DNA of 64,000 nucleotides from Pseudomonas turukhanskensis (GCF_027922365.1 NZ_BSFN01000009.1:124001-188000); one strand, 5' to 3'. Numbered from the stretch's first letter, positions 1-8,563 are shown. A program made the numbers and translations. The notes: generated by a model from the sequence alone, not told the origin.

Positions 1-817
1 GCAAGGCATCGACCACGGCACCGAGGGATTCATCGTCGACGTCCAGACGGCCTTCCAGCCAGGCGTCATCACGCGAGCGGCTGGCGGTGGCAGAGAACAG
101 TTGGGTGTTACTGAACAACAAGGTCTGGCCGCTGTTGACCTGACCGTGCTGCCCGCTGCGGCTGAATACCTGCACGCTGTTTTCCTGCACGCTCACCAAG
201 GTTTGCTCGGGCAATTGGCGCACCACGAAGCGCGATGCCAACGTGCTGATGCGCCCCTGGGCAGTAACCACTTCAAACGGCCGCTGGGTGTCGCTTACCG
301 CCTGAATGCTCAACTCGCCTTGCAACAACGCCACCAGGCGCTTGTCGCGGCTGAACTGCACATTGGCGGTGCTGCGCGCATTCAGGGTCAGCAAGCTGCC
401 ATCGGCCAACTGCACCTGTTTGCGCTCGGCGGTGCCGCTGTAGACATCGGAGAACAGACCGTCGAGCGGCATGCGCCGTTGCAGCGTGATTACGGTAGGC
501 AAACCGGCCAGCAGCGCCAACGTCACCCCGCCACGTAACAAGCGTCTGCGTTCCTGGGAAATACCCGAACTGCGCAGTACCTGGGTGGTGGCCTGCACGC
601 TGCCGGGCAACTGGCGCTGGGCATCGGCCAATTGCGTAAAGGGTGTGCGCACGGCACCGGCCACGGTTTCCCAGGCGCGCCGATGATCGTTGTCGGCGGC
701 CAGCCAGGTACTGAAGCGGTGCTGGTCGGTGGCGGTGGCGCGACCGGAATCGAGAAACACCAGCCACTCGATAGCGGCTTTGACGGCGGGCGTCAGGCTC
801 GGGTGTTCGGCGGTCAT
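1..817 (-). CDS. FecR-family anti-sigma/sensor protein, C-terminus beyond window
   Basis: Inner-membrane regulator that senses a TonB-dependent receptor and controls its ECF sigma factor. 272 residues are visible. A cytoplasmic anti-sigma domain (about residues 10-50, with the AAIEWL.FLDSG and W.A.D..HR.AWE signature) is followed by a twin-arginine stretch and a single membrane helix (about 93-113), then a periplasmic FecR domain (about 120 onward, SGTAERKQVQLADGS and LLQGELSI). The ATG at 815-817 shares its last base pairs with the TGA of the upstream sigma gene (ATGA overlap), which indicates translational coupling. The gene is cut by the left edge. A TonB receptor gene would be expected next but is not visible. 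Confidence 0.87.
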   Translation of the reverse strand, partial: MTAEHPSLTPAVKAAIEWLVFLDSGRATATDQHRFSTWLAADNDHRRAWETVAGAVRTPFTQLADAQRQLPGSVQATTQVLRSSGISQERRRLLRGGVTLALLAGLPTVITLQRRMPLDGLFSDVYSGTAERKQVQLADGSLLTLNARSTANVQFSRDKRLVALLQGELSIQAVSDTQRPFEVVTAQGRISTLASRFVVRQLPEQTLVSVQENSVQVFSRSGQHGQVNSGQTLLFSNTQLFSATASRSRDDAWLEGRLDVDDESLGAVVDAL

Positions 818-1323
818 CACAGGCTTGCCAGGTAGCACTGGGTGACCGCGCGCTTGATCCAGCGCTCGACGGTGGCCAGTGACACATTCAACTGTTCGGC
901 AATCTGCGGGTGGGTCAGGCCTTCCAGGCGGTTAAGCAGAAAGGCGTGGCGCACGTTGTTGGGCAGGTCATTGAGCATGGCGTCGATGGTCGCCACGGCC
1001 TCGCGCAGCAACGCGAACTCTTCTTCCGAGGGCACTACTGCTTCGGGCATGCCGGCGATGGCGTCGAGGTAGGCGCGCTCCAGTTCACTGCGCCGCCAAA
1101 AGGAACAAAGCACGCGTTTGGCCACCACGCACAAGAAGGCGCGGGGCTCATCGATAAAAGCGGCTTGTTGCGACTTGAGGGTGCGCACGAAGGTGTCCTG
1201 CGCCAAGTCGGCTGCATCGGCATGTGACCCCAGACGACGCAGCAACCAACCCTGCAGCCAGCGGTGGTTTTCCGCGTAGAGGATATGGAAGGGGTCTTGA
1301 GAGGTGAGGCGCAGATCGGACAT
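817..1323 (-). CDS. FecI-type ECF sigma factor
   Basis: RNA polymerase sigma factor of the iron-starvation (FecI-like) group, about 168 residues, the usual family length. Region 2 is in the first half (DPFHILYAENHRWLQGWLL, then the DLAQDTFVR helix). Region 4 is near the C-terminus (LPNNVRHAFLLNRLEGLTHPQIA, then the TVERWIKRAVTQC recognition helix). ATG 1323 was chosen; a GTG four codons upstream (1335) is possible. It forms a coupled pair with the downstream FecR gene. A weak Fur-like site lies just upstream, as expected for iron-regulated sigma genes. The cognate receptor and ligand cannot be read from this window. Confidence 0.88.
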   Translation of the reverse strand: MSDLRLTSQDPFHILYAENHRWLQGWLLRRLGSHADAADLAQDTFVRTLKSQQAAFIDEPRAFLCVVAKRVLCSFWRRSELERAYLDAIAGMPEAVVPSEEEFALLREAVATIDAMLNDLPNNVRHAFLLNRLEGLTHPQIAEQLNVSLATVERWIKRAVTQCYLASL

Positions 1324-1346
1324 GCGGATGCACACAGCTAGTATTT

Positions 1347-1365
1347 AGCAATTATTCGCATTTTC
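1347..1365 (-). promoter_or_regulatory. candidate Fur box upstream of the ECF sigma gene
   Basis: On the minus strand this 19-mer matches the classical Fur consensus at 12 of 19 positions by my count (GAAAATGCGAATAATTGCT). It lies about 25 bp upstream of the sigma start. FecI-type genes are commonly Fur-repressed. The match is modest and the call is inferential. Confidence 0.35.
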
Positions 1366-1454
1366 ATCAAATGGGCGGGTATTTGCAACCGGGGCAGATG
1401 ATTGGAAGGAGCCTCGGTTGTGGATTATTGCAATGCCTCGATGCTGTTGCGGGC

Positions 1455-3572
1455 TTAGCTGGCCATCAACTCGGCCACCCTTGCCACCAGCGCGTCCATC
1501 GCAAATGGTTTGGTCAGCACTTGCATGCCTGGCTCCAGACGCCCGTGCCAGAACGCGGCGTCTTCGGCATAGCCTGTAATAAACAGGGTTTTGAGTTGCG
1601 GGCGAAGTGCCCGGCCGGCATCTGCCATCTGCCGACCGTTCATGCCGCCGGGTAGGCCCACATCGGTAATCAGCACATCGATATGCACGTCCGAGCGCAG
1701 AGCGTTCAGGCCAGAGATGCTGTCGACCGCTTCCAATAGGGTGTAACCCAATTCACCCAATACGTCGGTCAGCAGCAGGCGCACCGACGGCTCATCATCG
1801 ACAATCAGAACGGTGCCGCCCGCTTCGGTAACGGTGGCCGGCGCAGTGCTGGTGTGGCTCTGTTCCTCGGCTGCTACGCCGTGGTAACGCGGCAGGTAAA
1901 TACACACGGTACTGCCCTGCCCCACCTGCGATTGAATGCGCACTTGCCCACCGGACTGCTGGGCAAACCCGTAAATCATCGACAGGCCCAATCCAGTGCC
2001 TTGGCCCAGCGGCTTGGTGGTGAAAAACGGGTCGAAGGCCTTGGCGATGATGTCGGCGCTCATGCCAACGCCGTTGTCGGTAACCGATAGCGAGAGGTAG
2101 TCGCCCTCGGGTATTTGCAGCACCCGAGCGGCTTCGCTGTTCAAGTAGCGGTTGGCGGTTTCCAGGGTGATCTGGCCGCCATTGGGCATGGCGTCACGGG
2201 CGTTGATGCACAGGTTGAGCAGGGCGTTTTCCAGTTGGCTGGCATCGACCAGCACCGGCCACAAGCCTTCAGCGGCCACGGTCTGTAGCAGAATGCCGGG
2301 GCCGACGGTGCGCTGGATGAGCTCGCTCATATCGGCCATCAAGGCATTGACGTCGGTGGGCCTTGGGTCGAGGGTTTGTCGCCGGGAGAAAGCCAGCAGA
2401 CGGTGAGTCAGCGCGGCCGCACGTTTGGCCGCGCCCTGGGCCGAGGCAATGTACTTTTCCAGGCCCTGTGTGCGCCCATGGGCGAGGCGTGTACCCATCA
2501 ATTCCAACGCACCGGAAATTCCTGCCAACAGGTTGTTGAAGTCGTGGGCCAGGCCGCCGGTGAGCTGGCCGACCGCTTCCATTTTCTGCGACTGCCGCAG
2601 TTTTTCTTCGGCTTGCATCAGCTCGCTGGTGCGCGCGGCAACCCGTTGTTCCAGGGTATCGGTGAGTGCGCGCAAGGCGGTAATCGCGCGGTCGCGTTCA
2701 GCCTCGACGGCACGCCGCCCCTGCACGTCGATCAGTACGCCGGGAAAACTCAGCGGCGTGCCATCGGCGCCATGCTCCACGCGCCCGTTGGCTTCAATCC
2801 AGTAGTACTTGCCGTCCACCCGCCGCACCCGATACTGGTGGGCATACGCACCGCCACGGGCGACCACTTCATCGATGGCAGCGGTCAGGCCGTCACGGTC
2901 CTCGGGGTGCACGGTGGCGATGATCTGCTCCAGGCTCAGGCCACTGCGGCCCAGCGCCGGGTCCAGGCCAAAGGCGCGGGCGAAGGCTTCGTCGACGGTA
3001 AAGCAGTCGGTGGGCAAGTCCCAGTGCCAGGTGCCAATAATGGCCCCGGCCGCCAGGGCAAGCTGCACGCGCTCGCCGTTTTCCCGGGCAATGGCTTCGC
3101 TGACGCGCAGACGGGCTTCGGCGTTTTTGCGCTCGGTGACGTCACTGAACAGAATGGCGATTTGTCGCTCGGCCGGTTCACCGACGCGCACGGCGCGCAC
3201 GTCGAACCAGCGCTCGAAACCCTTGGCATAACTTTCGAAGTTGGCCGGTTCCCCGGTTTTGGCCACATGGCCGTAGGTGTCGAACCAGAAGCGCTCCAGG
3301 TCCGGGGCGAAGCTGGAGACCCATTTGCCCTTCAGGTTGACCCCGGCCTGGCGCTCGAACGCGAGGTTGGCTTCGAGAAAGCGGTAGTCCACCGGGCGGT
3401 CGTCGGCGTCGTACTTCACTTCCACGATGGCAAAGGCGGCTTCGCTGGTTTCCAGCAGGGTGCGAAAGCGCTCTTCACTGCGGCGCAAGTCCGCTTGTGC
3501 GGTGCGCGTGGCGATGCTGGCGTCAGGCTCAGGCTCACCGCCGGCTTGCTCCAATGCGGCACGCAGGCGCAA
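1455..3572 (-). CDS. hybrid histidine kinase, PAS-PAS-HK-REC
   Basis: Cytosolic-looking hybrid sensor kinase of 705 residues with no membrane segment. Two PAS domains (about 30-150 and 165-290) are followed by a coiled coil (290-335) and a dimerization/phosphotransfer helix with His343 in GGLAHDFNNLL. The ATPase domain has an N-box around Asn457 and G boxes at 500-530 (DNGVGM, GTGLGLSMIYG). A C-terminal receiver has acidic Asp592/593, phospho-acceptor Asp637 (ITDVGLPGG) and Lys688. The start used is TTG 3572, preceded by GAGG at 8 nt spacing. The frame stays open to 3617, so a CTG at 3611 giving a NNLSREELEAE leader is an alternative. The kinase core is nearly the same as in the upstream paralogue. 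Confidence 0.9.
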   Translation of the reverse strand: MRLRAALEQAGGEPEPDASIATRTAQADLRRSEERFRTLLETSEAAFAIVEVKYDADDRPVDYRFLEANLAFERQAGVNLKGKWVSSFAPDLERFWFDTYGHVAKTGEPANFESYAKGFERWFDVRAVRVGEPAERQIAILFSDVTERKNAEARLRVSEAIARENGERVQLALAAGAIIGTWHWDLPTDCFTVDEAFARAFGLDPALGRSGLSLEQIIATVHPEDRDGLTAAIDEVVARGGAYAHQYRVRRVDGKYYWIEANGRVEHGADGTPLSFPGVLIDVQGRRAVEAERDRAITALRALTDTLEQRVAARTSELMQAEEKLRQSQKMEAVGQLTGGLAHDFNNLLAGISGALELMGTRLAHGRTQGLEKYIASAQGAAKRAAALTHRLLAFSRRQTLDPRPTDVNALMADMSELIQRTVGPGILLQTVAAEGLWPVLVDASQLENALLNLCINARDAMPNGGQITLETANRYLNSEAARVLQIPEGDYLSLSVTDNGVGMSADIIAKAFDPFFTTKPLGQGTGLGLSMIYGFAQQSGGQVRIQSQVGQGSTVCIYLPRYHGVAAEEQSHTSTAPATVTEAGGTVLIVDDEPSVRLLLTDVLGELGYTLLEAVDSISGLNALRSDVHIDVLITDVGLPGGMNGRQMADAGRALRPQLKTLFITGYAEDAAFWHGRLEPGMQVLTKPFAMDALVARVAELMAS

Positions 3573-3721
3573 GACTTCGGCCTCAAGTTCTTCTCGGGAA
3601 AGGTTGTTCAGGACCGCTTACTCGTGCATCGGAGCCAATTTTATAGGCGCATCCAGGCGCCCTGTTGTGCCGGCAATAAGAGCAGAAACCGCGGCGTTTT
3701 GCAGCAGGCCAAACACGGCGG

Positions 3722-5545
3722 TTAACCAGCGAGCAGCTCGCGCACGCGACCGGCCAGGGCGTCGACCGCAAAGGGCTTGGTCAGCACCTGCATGCCAGCC
3801 TGCAACTGCCCGCTGCCAAGCGCCGCATTTTCGGCATAACCGGTGACAAACAGGGTTTTCAGCTCAGGCCGCAGTGCCAGACCGGCGTCGGCCATCTGCC
3901 GGCCGTTCATGCCGCCGGGCAGGCCGACATCGGTAATCAGCAGATCGATATGCACGTCCGAACGCAGCAGCTTGAGCCCGGCCGCGCTGTCGGCGGCCTC
4001 GATCACCAGATAGCCCAATTCGCCCAGCACATCGGCCAGCAGCATGCGCACGGTGGGCTCATCGTCCACCAGCAAGATGGTTTCACCACGCTGCGCCAGC
4101 GCCGCGCCCGTTGCATCCTCGGCAGGTTCTTCGGCAGGCGCGTCGCCCTCGTGCCGGGGCAGATAGAGGCTTACCGTCGTGCCCAGGTTCTCGGTTGAGC
4201 GGATACGCACCTGACCGCCAGATTGCTGGGCAAACCCGTAGATCATCGACAGCCCCAACCCCGTGCCTTGCCCAATAGGCTTGGTGGTAAAGAACGGCTC
4301 AAACACGTGCGCCATGACCTCCGGCGGCATACCCGTGCCAGTGTCGCTGACGCTCAGTCGCAGGTATTGCCCGTGGGGAACATCGTGCGTGCGCGCCGCC
4401 TCGGCATCCAGCCAGCGGTTCTCGGTGGCCAAGGTAATGCGGCCGCCATCGGGCATGGCATCACGGGCGTTAAGGCACAGATTGAGCAGTGCATTTTCCA
4501 GTTGGCTGACATCAACAAATGCAGTCCACAGATCGTTGGCGCCGACGGTCTCAACCACGATGGCCGGGCCTACCGTGCGCTGGATCAGCTCAGTCATGCC
4601 ATACATCAGGGTGTTGACGTTAGTGGGCCGCGGCTCCAGAGTCTGGCGCCGCGAGAACGCCAGCAAGCGGTGGGTCAGTGCTGCCGCGCGCTTGGCAGCG
4701 CCCTGGGCGGCGGTCATGTATTTGTCGATTTCGCTCAGGCGCCCTTGGGCAAAGCGTTTGTTCATCAACTCCAAGGCGCCGGAAATGCCGGCGAGCAAGT
4801 TGTTGAAGTCATGCGCCAAACCGCCCGTAAGCTGGCCGACTGCCTCCATTTTTTGCGACTGGCGCAGTTTTTCTTCAGCCTGCATGAGCTTCGCGGTGCG
4901 TTCGGCAACGCGTTGTTCCAGGGTTTCATTCAGCCGCCGCAGTTCGGCCTCGGCCTGGCGCAACGATTCTTCAGCCATGGTGCGTTCAAGCAGGTCGGCG
5001 GCCTGGCGGGCGAGAATGTCCAGCAAACGCAGGTCGCGCTCGGAGGGTTGATGCGGCCGGTTCCAATGGGTGGACATCATGCCCAGCAGGTTGCCGTTGC
5101 GAGAGCGCAGCGGGGTGGTTTGCGCCGAACGGATGCCGGCGCGGCGAAACGCTTGCAGATCTTCGGTGCCGGCAATATCGGCCCACAACTCAAAGTCGGG
5201 AATGATGGCGCGCTGCCCTCGCTTCAGCGCCTCGGTGCAGCTGCTGTAGGCGACCGGGGCTACCCACTGCCAGAAGCCCACATCCTCCTTGGTCAAACCA
5301 CGGGAGCTAAGCAGTTGCAGCTCACCGGCATGGCCGCCACTGTGATCCGGCGGACATAACAACTGAATGGTGCCGAATTGCGAGCCGGTGATGGACACCG
5401 CGGCATCCACGATTTTTCCGTAGAGCGCCTCAAGGTCCTGCTCGCCGATCAGCTCCACGCTGATGCTGTGCAACAACTCGATATCAGAGCGGTCAAGATC
5501 GGCCGCACTGACGACCGGCGAAGGGGCGATGTATTGGGCGGTCAT
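3722..5545 (-). CDS. hybrid histidine kinase, GAF-HK-REC
   Basis: Soluble hybrid sensor kinase of 607 residues. A GAF domain (about 20-185, with SVELIGEQDLEALYGKIVDAA at its start) is followed by a coiled coil and a phospho-acceptor His245 in GGLAHDFNNLL. The ATPase domain has Asn359 in the N-box and a GTGLGLSMIYG motif. A receiver domain has the phosphorylatable Asp539 (ITDVGLPGG). The start is ATG 5545, which has GGAAG at good spacing; an ATG 4 codons upstream is also possible. It lies 149 bp upstream of the PAS-PAS paralogue on the same strand. No separate response regulator or output gene is adjacent, so the target is unknown. The core and receiver are highly similar between the two proteins. 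Confidence 0.9.
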   Translation of the reverse strand: MTAQYIAPSPVVSAADLDRSDIELLHSISVELIGEQDLEALYGKIVDAAVSITGSQFGTIQLLCPPDHSGGHAGELQLLSSRGLTKEDVGFWQWVAPVAYSSCTEALKRGQRAIIPDFELWADIAGTEDLQAFRRAGIRSAQTTPLRSRNGNLLGMMSTHWNRPHQPSERDLRLLDILARQAADLLERTMAEESLRQAEAELRRLNETLEQRVAERTAKLMQAEEKLRQSQKMEAVGQLTGGLAHDFNNLLAGISGALELMNKRFAQGRLSEIDKYMTAAQGAAKRAAALTHRLLAFSRRQTLEPRPTNVNTLMYGMTELIQRTVGPAIVVETVGANDLWTAFVDVSQLENALLNLCLNARDAMPDGGRITLATENRWLDAEAARTHDVPHGQYLRLSVSDTGTGMPPEVMAHVFEPFFTTKPIGQGTGLGLSMIYGFAQQSGGQVRIRSTENLGTTVSLYLPRHEGDAPAEEPAEDATGAALAQRGETILLVDDEPTVRMLLADVLGELGYLVIEAADSAAGLKLLRSDVHIDLLITDVGLPGGMNGRQMADAGLALRPELKTLFVTGYAENAALGSGQLQAGMQVLTKPFAVDALAGRVRELLAG

Positions 5546-5795
5546 GACGGCTTCCATGCAACTCAGGCAGAGGCGAATAGGCCGAAGCCTACCAGCAAAA
5601 ATACGGCAATGCGCCATCACGCCGCGCTTCGCCGACGACCAGCCCTTGGCCGTTCCAGCCGCCGTGCTTATTAAGCGTGAGCGCATCGTCACCTTCCAGA
5701 GGTTTGTACGTGCCAGCGTTTTTACAGCGGGCATTTATCCCTTTGCCCACTGACTGTGTAAAATCCGCCGCCCCGTAAATGCAGGAGACACCACG

Positions 5796-6122
5796 TTGGT
5801 CATTCACTACAGCGCATCCCCGGAAACGATTGCCTGCGGACGTACAGGCGCGAGCCTGGAAACCACTCAAGACGTCGCAGAGGTTTCATGCAAGCTGTGC
5901 CTGCGCTCGGTTGAAAAAGAAGCCAGTGAGCCGGTGCGTAAAACCCCAACGCTGGCCGAACTGCGCGCCGCCGCCAAAGCCGCCAAGGCAACCGCTGCTG
6001 CCGAAGCAGAAGCCAAGGCCACACCTACCCTGTCGCCGCGTGCCGAATGGCAACAGCGTCTGCAGCAAATGCCTGGGCGCAATCGCCTGCCGCGCGGCAT
6101 CGCCAAGCAAGCGTTTATCTAA
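5796..6122 (+). CDS. small CxxC hypothetical protein
   Basis: 108-residue protein starting at TTG, with AGGAG about 9 nt upstream. The N-terminal 40 residues contain a His/Cys set (IHYS, IACGR, SCKLCLRS) that could bind zinc. The middle is an Ala/Lys/Glu-rich helix (about 50-78) and the C-terminus is basic (PGRNRLPRGIAKQ). I do not recognise a named family; it resembles small conserved Pseudomonas proteins. It is convergent with the following LysR gene, with a hairpin between them. Function unknown. Confidence 0.65.
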   Translation: MVIHYSASPETIACGRTGASLETTQDVAEVSCKLCLRSVEKEASEPVRKTPTLAELRAAAKAAKATAAAEAEAKATPTLSPRAEWQQRLQQMPGRNRLPRGIAKQAFI

Positions 6123-6137
6123 ACGCGCGCGGCGTAC

Positions 6138-6162
6138 CTGGCCAACCTCGGTGGTTGGCCAG
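6138..6162. terminator. hairpin between convergent genes
   Basis: A perfect 10-bp inverted repeat (CTGGCCAACC / GGTTGGCCAG) with a 5-nt loop sits between the convergent CxxC and LysR genes. Only a weak T-rich stretch follows, so it may act as a bidirectional terminator or simply an RNA 3' end structure. Confidence 0.5.
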
Positions 6163-6173
6163 CCACTCTTTAC

Positions 6174-7061
6174 CTAGTTGATTAGCTGCTCGCGCAACCA
6201 CTGGTGCGCGGGGTCGCGGTGTGAACGCTCGTGCCAGAGCATCGCCATTTCGAACCCGGGCACGGCCACCGGCGGCTCGTACAGCCGCAATGCCGGGTCT
6301 CCCCGCACCAGCCGCTCCGGCAGCATGGCTACCAGGTCGGTACTGGTCAGCACCGCCAATACCGATTGAAAGCGCGGTACCGACAGCACCACCCTGCGAG
6401 TCAGTCCCACCTGCGCCAGTGCCTCGTCGGTCACCCCGACAAACCCGCTGCCCACCGGCGACACCAGTACATGGTCGAGCGTGCAGAACTGCGCCAGGCT
6501 CGGCCGGCGCTTGAGCCTGGGATGGTCGCGGCGGCCGGCCAACACATAGCGTTCCTGGAACAACAGCCGATGGCGCAGGCTGGGCGGCGAGTCGTGAAGT
6601 GTGTGGAAGGCAAGATCGACCTCGCCCTGCTCCAGTTGCTTGGCCATGCGCGCGGGCGCCAGGGCCACCAGGGCCAGCCGCGTGTTTGGCGCGCTGAGCA
6701 GCAGCTTGCCCAGCGCGGGCTGCACGATGGTGTGTTCGCCGTAGTCGGACACCGCCAACTGCCAGGTGTGCTCAGCCACCGCCGGATCAAACGGGCTGCT
6801 CGGCGCCACCACCTGCTCCAGCGCGGTCAGTGCCTCGCGCAGCGGCCCGCGCAACGCCTCGGCCCGCGCCGTAGGGCGCATGCCGCGCGGGCCCGGCAGC
6901 AGCAACGGGTCATCGAATATTTCGCGCAGCTTGGCCAGGTGCACGCTGATGGAGGGCTGAGAAAAATTCAGCCGTTGCGCGGCCCGGGTAACGTTGTGCT
7001 CGGCCAGCAGCACATCCAGGGTCAGCAGCAGATTGAGGTCGATTCGGCGCAGATTATTCAT
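6174..7061 (-). CDS. LysR-family transcriptional regulator
   Basis: 295-residue LTTR. The N-terminal winged helix-turn-helix is residues 1-65 (IDLNLLLTLDVLLAEHNVTRAA, then the recognition helix SQPSISVHLAKLR). The substrate-binding domain is about 95-290. The RIDLNLL opening puts it in the NodD/SyrM-like branch. It is divergent from the quinone reductase gene with an 84-bp spacer that holds a perfect palindrome, so it very likely controls that gene and itself. The inducer is unknown. Confidence 0.9.
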   Translation of the reverse strand: MNNLRRIDLNLLLTLDVLLAEHNVTRAAQRLNFSQPSISVHLAKLREIFDDPLLLPGPRGMRPTARAEALRGPLREALTALEQVVAPSSPFDPAVAEHTWQLAVSDYGEHTIVQPALGKLLLSAPNTRLALVALAPARMAKQLEQGEVDLAFHTLHDSPPSLRHRLLFQERYVLAGRRDHPRLKRRPSLAQFCTLDHVLVSPVGSGFVGVTDEALAQVGLTRRVVLSVPRFQSVLAVLTSTDLVAMLPERLVRGDPALRLYEPPVAVPGFEMAMLWHERSHRDPAHQWLREQLIN

Positions 7062-7063
7062 GG

Positions 7064-7104
7064 CTATACCTGGAATATCAGATATTCATTTCAACTATAC
7101 CTGG
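7064..7104. promoter_or_regulatory. divergent LysR operator region
   Basis: A perfect 15-bp palindrome GAATATCAGATATTC (7073-7087) is flanked by two direct copies of CTATACCTGG (7064-7073 and 7095-7104) spaced 31 bp, close to three helical turns. It lies between the LysR start (7061) and the quinone reductase start (7146). It fits the T-N11-A type site of LysR regulators plus an activation site. Binding is inferred. Confidence 0.6.
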
Positions 7105-7145
7105 CAAACGCTGACCATGGCCGCCAATAGCCCAGGAGTAGCCCC

Positions 7146-7922
7146 ATGAATATCTTGTATGTGTATGCCCACCCCGAACCGACGTCGCTCAATGGCTCGC
7201 TGAAAAACTTCGCCGTAAACCATCTGGAACAAGCCGGCCACCAGGTGCAGGTGTCCGACCTGTACGCCATGCAGTGGAAAGCCACGCTCGACGGCAGCGA
7301 TAACCTGGACTGGCAGCCAGGCACGCCCTTCAACGCCTCACTCGATTCCAAGCACGCCTACGCCGCCGGCCGCCAAGCGACCGACATCGCCGCCGAACAG
7401 CAAAAACTGCGCTGGGCCGACACGGTGATTTTCCAGTTTCCGCTGTGGTGGTTTTCGATGCCGGCCATTCTCAAAGGCTGGTTCGAACGAGTGTATGCCT
7501 ATGGTTTCGGTTATGGCGTGGGCGAGCACTCCAGCTCCCACTGGGGCGACCGCTACGGCGAGGGCAACCTGGCCGGAAAGCGCGCAATGCTGGTGGTTAC
7601 CACCGGTGGCTGGGCCTCGCACTACGAGGAGCGTGGCGTAAACGGGCCGATCGCTGACCTGTTGTTTCCCATCCATCACGGCATGCTGTTCTACCCCGGC
7701 TTCGAGGTGCTGCCGCCGTTTGTGCTGTACCGCAGCAGCCGCGTCGATGAAGCGGCCTTCGCCGCCGCCTGCAACGAACTCGGCCAGCGCCTGGACACCC
7801 TGCACAGCACCACGCCTATTCCCTACCGCCGACAGAACGCCGGTGACTACGACATTCCCGCGCTCACCTTGCGGCCCGGCATTGCCGAGGGCCAGTCAGG
7901 GTTTGCCGCTCACCTCAAATAA
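7146..7922 (+). CDS. NAD(P)H dehydrogenase (quinone), flavodoxin-like
   Basis: 258-residue FAD/FMN-dependent quinone reductase of the NQO/MdaB-like fold, reducing quinones by two electrons in the cytoplasm. The opening MNILYVYAHPEPTSLNGSL is the beta1/flavin-binding loop. The FPLWWFSMPAILKGWFERV segment (about residues 98-116) is the family signature. The TTGGW motif near 158-162 lies in the flavin site. AGGAG precedes the ATG at 6-7 nt. It is paired with a divergent LysR gene, a common arrangement for redox-responsive quinone reductases. The natural substrate is not readable. Confidence 0.88.
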   Translation: MNILYVYAHPEPTSLNGSLKNFAVNHLEQAGHQVQVSDLYAMQWKATLDGSDNLDWQPGTPFNASLDSKHAYAAGRQATDIAAEQQKLRWADTVIFQFPLWWFSMPAILKGWFERVYAYGFGYGVGEHSSSHWGDRYGEGNLAGKRAMLVVTTGGWASHYEERGVNGPIADLLFPIHHGMLFYPGFEVLPPFVLYRSSRVDEAAFAAACNELGQRLDTLHSTTPIPYRRQNAGDYDIPALTLRPGIAEGQSGFAAHLK

Positions 7923-7940
7923 GCGCCAGCGCGCAAGCCA

Positions 7941-8246
7941 TCAGGCCTGAGCCAGACGCGGCTCTACTTCTTGCTCGATGGCTTCGCCATACGCTGCCAA
8001 CGCGGTTATCAGCGCGTACTCGCTTTGCAGGTTCATCCAGAACTGCGGTGTGGTGTCGAAATAGCGGCTCAGCCGAATCGCCACATCGGCTGTTACGCCA
8101 CGGCGCTCACGGACGATGTCGTTGATGGTAGGGGTGGAAACGCGCAAGGCACGCGCCAGCGCTGTGGGGGTGATGCCGAGCGGCACCAGGAACTCTTCAC
8201 GCAGAATCTCGCCCGGGTGAATTGCTGGCATTCCGTTAACGAGCAT
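7941..8246 (-). CDS. higA: HigA-family antitoxin
   Basis: 101-residue antitoxin and operator-binding protein. The helix-turn-helix spans about residues 20-70 (LGITPTALARALRVSTPTINDIVRERRG), followed by the HigA-typical RLSRYFDTTPQFWMNLQ motif. A strong GAAGAGG ribosome site precedes ATG 8246. It lies 11 bp downstream of the toxin gene, in the toxin-first order usual for higBA. It should neutralise the toxin and repress the operon through the palindrome upstream. Confidence 0.92.
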   Translation of the reverse strand: MLVNGMPAIHPGEILREEFLVPLGITPTALARALRVSTPTINDIVRERRGVTADVAIRLSRYFDTTPQFWMNLQSEYALITALAAYGEAIEQEVEPRLAQA

Positions 8247-8257
8247 GGCTGACCTCT

Positions 8258-8536
8258 TCAGTGGTAATCGACAATTTCAACATGGGTGGGGCCGGCCTCT
8301 GTCCACACAAAACAAATGCGGAACTGAGCATTGATGCGGATGCTGTGTTGCCCCGCTTTGTTTCCCAACAAACCCTCCAGCATGTTGCCCGGCGGCGCGC
8401 GCAAGTCGCGAAGTTCAACCGCGGCATGCACCATGGCGAGCTTGCGGGTCGCTACGTTGAGAATGTGGTTCCAGCGCCTGGAACCGCCCGTTTCGAACAA
8501 CGCTTGTGTGTCCCTACACGCAAAATGCACTATCAC
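8258..8536 (-). CDS. higB: HigB-type RelE-superfamily toxin
   Basis: 92-residue ribosome-dependent mRNA endonuclease. The HigB signature is complete: a FACRDTQALF-like N-terminus, RKLAMVHAA..LRDL.APPGN.LE.L (35-57), GQHSIRINAQFRICF (62-77) and a terminal VEIVDYH. It starts at GTG 8536 with an AAGGA site whose sequence runs into the operator palindrome, so repressor binding and translation initiation signals are packed together. It forms an operon with higA. It appears intact, with no truncation. Confidence 0.9.
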   Translation of the reverse strand: MIVHFACRDTQALFETGGSRRWNHILNVATRKLAMVHAAVELRDLRAPPGNMLEGLLGNKAGQHSIRINAQFRICFVWTEAGPTHVEIVDYH

Positions 8537-8545
8537 ACTTTAATC

Positions 8546-8563
8546 CTTAACGTTAAGCGTTAA
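8546..8563. promoter_or_regulatory. higBA operator palindrome
   Basis: CTTAACGTTAAG (8546-8557) is a perfect 12-bp palindrome, followed by a second CGTTAA half (8558-8563). It lies 10 bp upstream of the higB start codon and overlaps its ribosome-binding region. The core TTAACGTTAA is, to my recollection, the motif described for HigA binding in P. aeruginosa. Autorepression is therefore likely. Confidence 0.65.

Noticed and set aside
2376..5359. Long plus-strand open frames opposite the two kinase genes (e.g. 2376-3725, 4223-5359)
   Set aside because: They are antisense to well-supported kinase domains and have Gln/Arg/His-rich, low-similarity translations typical of GC-rich shadow frames.
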